Below, piece after piece: positions 5,899 through 7,484 of a DNA stretch of 7,484 bases. The notes under the pieces are model-generated. The model was not told the origin of the DNA. It made no database searches and saw nothing but the letters and a program-made list of their open reading frames with translations. Position 1 is the first letter of the stretch; every line of letters begins with the position of its first letter. This DNA is from Candidatus Poribacteria bacterium (lineage in GTDB: Bacteria; Poribacteria; WGA-4E; WGA-3G): NCBI GenBank assembly GCA_028818995.1, contig JAPPMR010000190.1:1-7484 (forward strand), written 5' to 3'. Made by a program: the position numbers and the translations under genes.

Positions 5899-5909
5899 TT
5901 CTGCACGTC

Positions 5910-6144
5910 GCCCATCTATTCTATGCTTTCCTCAACCACAATACGGTGATAACGTTTTTTACCTGCACGCAGAAGCAACGCGTTTTCTTCTAACAGATTA
6001 GCATCAATGACAGTATCTATCGCCTTATACTGCTTTTCATTGATATAGGCACCTCCTTGTTGAATCAGACGGCGCGCTTCACTTTTTGAAGTTGCTAAGC
6101 CTACTTCATGGAACAACTCCATTATTGGAATGCCTGTGTCAAGT
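5910..6144. repeat. Direct repeat copy within the tyrS 3' end
   Basis: This segment matches 5076-5310 in the same orientation at a constant offset of 834 bp, with no gaps and about 88-89% identity by hand count. It covers the tyrS codons from about residue 342 to the TAG and about six bases beyond. The intact gene uses this copy. Confidence 0.85.
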
Positions 6145-7166
6145 CTGTCACCTGAAATGGTGGTTGTAGGCATTGCATCAAGATCAAGTGCACCACCGCC
6201 ACCAAATGCAGCGCGCGATGTTTCCTCCGCTTTGTCTGCCTCAACCTTTCCATGTGCAAGCTTAGTTGCTTGGTATGCAAGCACCGCTTTTGCTTCACGG
6301 ATTTCATCATGTTCCAAGCTGCCAAGTCGCTTCACTTCATCCATCGGTAAGAAGGTAAAATATGCTAAGAACTTTTCAACATCACGGTCATCCGTGTTAA
6401 TCCAGTACTGGTAGAATTGGTAGGGCGAAGTCTTATTTGAATCAAGCCATACTGCGCCGCCAGCGGTTTTTCCCATTTTTGCACCACCAGCTGTCGTAAG
6501 TAATGGAAAGGTCATACCGTATACGCGTTTTCCCTCAATCCTACGCACGAGATCAACTCCAGCAAGGATATTGCCCCACTGATCATCACCACCGAGTTGG
6601 AGAACACAATTGTATTTTTGGAAAAGACACAAATAATCGTACGCTTGTAGCAGTTGGTAATTAAATTCAAGGAACGAAAGCCCCATTTCGCGTTCAAGCC
6701 GTTGCCGATACCCTTCAACTTTGATCATCTCATTGACACGAAAATGCTTACCGATGTCGCGTAGAAATTCAATGTAGTTTAGAGAAAGCAGCCATTCAGC
6801 ATTATTCAGAAAGAATCCTGTGGTGTCATCTAAATCAAGGTAACGCTGTAGTTGTTGTAGAATACTTGCTCCATTTTTTTCAATTTGTTCAGCAGAAATC
6901 ATTGCACGCATCTCTGTTTTATCTGTCGGATCACCAATCATTGTAGTGCCGCCGCCGATGATTGCAATGGGTTTATGTCCGCCACGTTGCAGATGTGCCA
7001 TCGCCATAATCGGCACAAGACTTCCAGCATCGAGACTGTCTGCTGTTGGATCAAAACCAACGTAATATGTTATTTGATTTGCAGAGAGTAAACGGGAAAC
7101 CTGCTCTGCATTCGTACACTGTTGGACGAAACCCCGTTCTTGTAGAGTCTCAAAAAGATTTGACAT
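5916..7166 (-). CDS. tyrS: Tyrosyl-tRNA synthetase with altered HIGH motif
   Basis: A 416-residue class I aminoacyl-tRNA synthetase that charges tRNA-Tyr, cytoplasmic and usually essential. The catalytic domain (about 1-320) has GFDPTADS (37-44) and the tyrosine-pocket residues Y170, Q174 and D177 in YQLLQAYDYL, then GGDDQWGN (192-199) and KMGKT (230-234) for the KMSKS loop. The S4 domain covers about 349-412. The striking point is SLDAGSLVP at 44-52: the normal HIGH signature (often HVGH or HVGS) reads DAGS, so both His positions are lost while the surrounding residues are typical. The length is normal for bacterial TyrRS and the frame is intact. ATG 7166 has AAGGA 9 bases upstream, behind a near-consensus promoter. 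Either this enzyme works with an unusual ATP site, or another TyrRS carries the load. Confidence 0.95.
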   Translation of the reverse strand: MSNLFETLQERGFVQQCTNAEQVSRLLSANQITYYVGFDPTADSLDAGSLVPIMAMAHLQRGGHKPIAIIGGGTTMIGDPTDKTEMRAMISAEQIEKNGASILQQLQRYLDLDDTTGFFLNNAEWLLSLNYIEFLRDIGKHFRVNEMIKVEGYRQRLEREMGLSFLEFNYQLLQAYDYLCLFQKYNCVLQLGGDDQWGNILAGVDLVRRIEGKRVYGMTFPLLTTAGGAKMGKTAGGAVWLDSNKTSPYQFYQYWINTDDRDVEKFLAYFTFLPMDEVKRLGSLEHDEIREAKAVLAYQATKLAHGKVEADKAEETSRAAFGGGGALDLDAMPTTTISGDRLDTGIPIMELFHEVGLATSKSEARRLIQQGGAYINEKQYKAIDTVIDANLLEENALLLRAGKKRYHRIVVEESIE

Positions 7167-7203
7167 GGAAGTTGTTCCTTCTTAGAATTTTTTACCGAAT
7201 TCT

Positions 7204-7232
7204 ATAATACCATGCAAGGCAAGGGTTGTCAA
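7204..7232 (-). promoter_or_regulatory. Near-consensus sigma70 promoter of tyrS
   Basis: On the minus strand, -35 TTGACA (7232-7227) is a perfect match and -10 TATTAT (7209-7204) matches five of six bases, with optimal 17-base spacing. Transcription would start near 7197, leaving a leader of about 30 bases. That is too short for a T-box, so tyrS appears not to have the tRNA-sensing leader seen in Firmicutes. Confidence 0.85.
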
Positions 7233-7240
7233 ATCTGTTT

Positions 7241-7418
7241 GGCAGGCAGACAGAGGCATTCAATTGTCGGTTTTCTAATTCAGAATCGTCCAATTGTGCC
7301 TCAAAAACGAAAAAGAGGCGTAATGAATTGCGATTAAACACGTTTGTTATTAAATCGGGGTTACAAACCCTTCCACAAGAACACTTCGCGACAATTGAAT
7401 GTCTCTGATTCGGCAGGC
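7241..7418. repeat. MITE-like inverted repeat unit upstream of tyrS
   Basis: CAGAGGCATTCAATTGTCG (7251-7269) and CGACAATTGAATGTCTCTG (7389-7407) are inverted repeats matching at 18 of 19 positions and enclosing about 119 bp. The direct repeat GGCAGGC flanks them at 7241-7247 and 7412-7418. Inside, CAATTGTGCCTC (7291-7302) can pair with the left arm, or its GCCTC with GAGGC (7315-7319), and GGGTT-ACA-AACCC forms another hairpin. I see no credible gene in 7233-7484; the short + frame there begins inside the tyrS promoter. The unit could be a non-autonomous transposable element or an RNA structure. Confidence 0.5.
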
Positions 7419-7484
7419 GTTTAGGATTTATACCAAATTAACGTGATCCATATTGTTTTTCCATTTTGCAAATCCACTCAAAAC

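Larger units (their letters stand above)
5311..5909. mobile_element. Candidate small insertion cassette at the tyrS 3' end
   Basis: The unique DNA between the two tyrS tails is about 600 bp and holds one membrane protein gene and the 5853-5898 inverted repeat. With the repeated tail, the unit is 834 bp. Some integrating elements enter the 3' end of an essential gene, supply a replacement end and leave the old one displaced on the far side; this layout fits. No integrase or transposase is encoded here, so any recombination machinery would have acted in trans, or the event was homologous recombination with foreign DNA. Plain segmental duplication is the main alternative. Confidence 0.35.

Noticed and set aside
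7226..7408. A 60-residue + strand frame starting at TTG
   Set aside because: It starts inside the tyrS promoter, lies across the MITE-like arms, has no ribosome site and shows no recognisable motif.

Overview
This looks like a chromosomal stretch from a free-living or host-associated bacterium with moderate GC and conventional sigma70-type promoters. Three clues hint at Candidatus Poribacteria or a similar uncultured lineage: palindromic GTAGGCGCG...CGCGCCTAC repeats between genes, a small membrane protein ending in a W-x-RRR-x-EAEARG-x-x-F-x-EPPP tail, and Thermotoga-like DAHP synthase architecture. The taxonomic guess is from memory and is weak.

Layout. On the + strand are the 3' end of glnE (2-604), a nested-palindrome repeat (672-740) and an alkaline phosphatase without a signal peptide (798-1856). 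A 27-bp palindrome (1878-1904) separates this gene from the convergent minus-strand block. Reading that block in its transcription direction from the right, it contains: a tyrS promoter (7204-7232); tyrS (7166-5916); a gene for a small two-helix membrane protein (5785-5354); a detached second copy of the tyrS 3' end (about 5310-5076); a strong promoter (5002-4973); a long leader with a 49-codon aromatic-rich ORF and a rho-independent terminator (4869-4631); a DAHP synthase gene (4575-3559); and leuA (3479-1926).

The most interesting region is the leader in front of the DAHP synthase gene. It has a good promoter, a short ORF dense in Phe, Tyr, Trp and Leu codons, a clean terminator 55 bases before the gene, and a segment inside the short ORF that can pair with the first arm of the terminator. 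This is the arrangement of translation-coupled attenuation. It would link the first step of aromatic amino acid synthesis, and the downstream first committed step of leucine synthesis, to the supply of charged tRNA.

The tyrS region is the second unusual place. The TyrRS has DAGS where the class I HIGH motif should be, while the KMSKS equivalent (KMGKT) and tyrosine-binding residues are intact. Its last 235 bp are repeated, without gaps and with about 27 mismatches, 834 bp away on the far side of the small membrane protein gene. This is the footprint expected if a small cassette entered at the 3' end of tyrS, brought a replacement tail and displaced the old one. The remaining non-coding DNA holds repeats, including a possible MITE-like inverted repeat upstream of tyrS (7251-7407).
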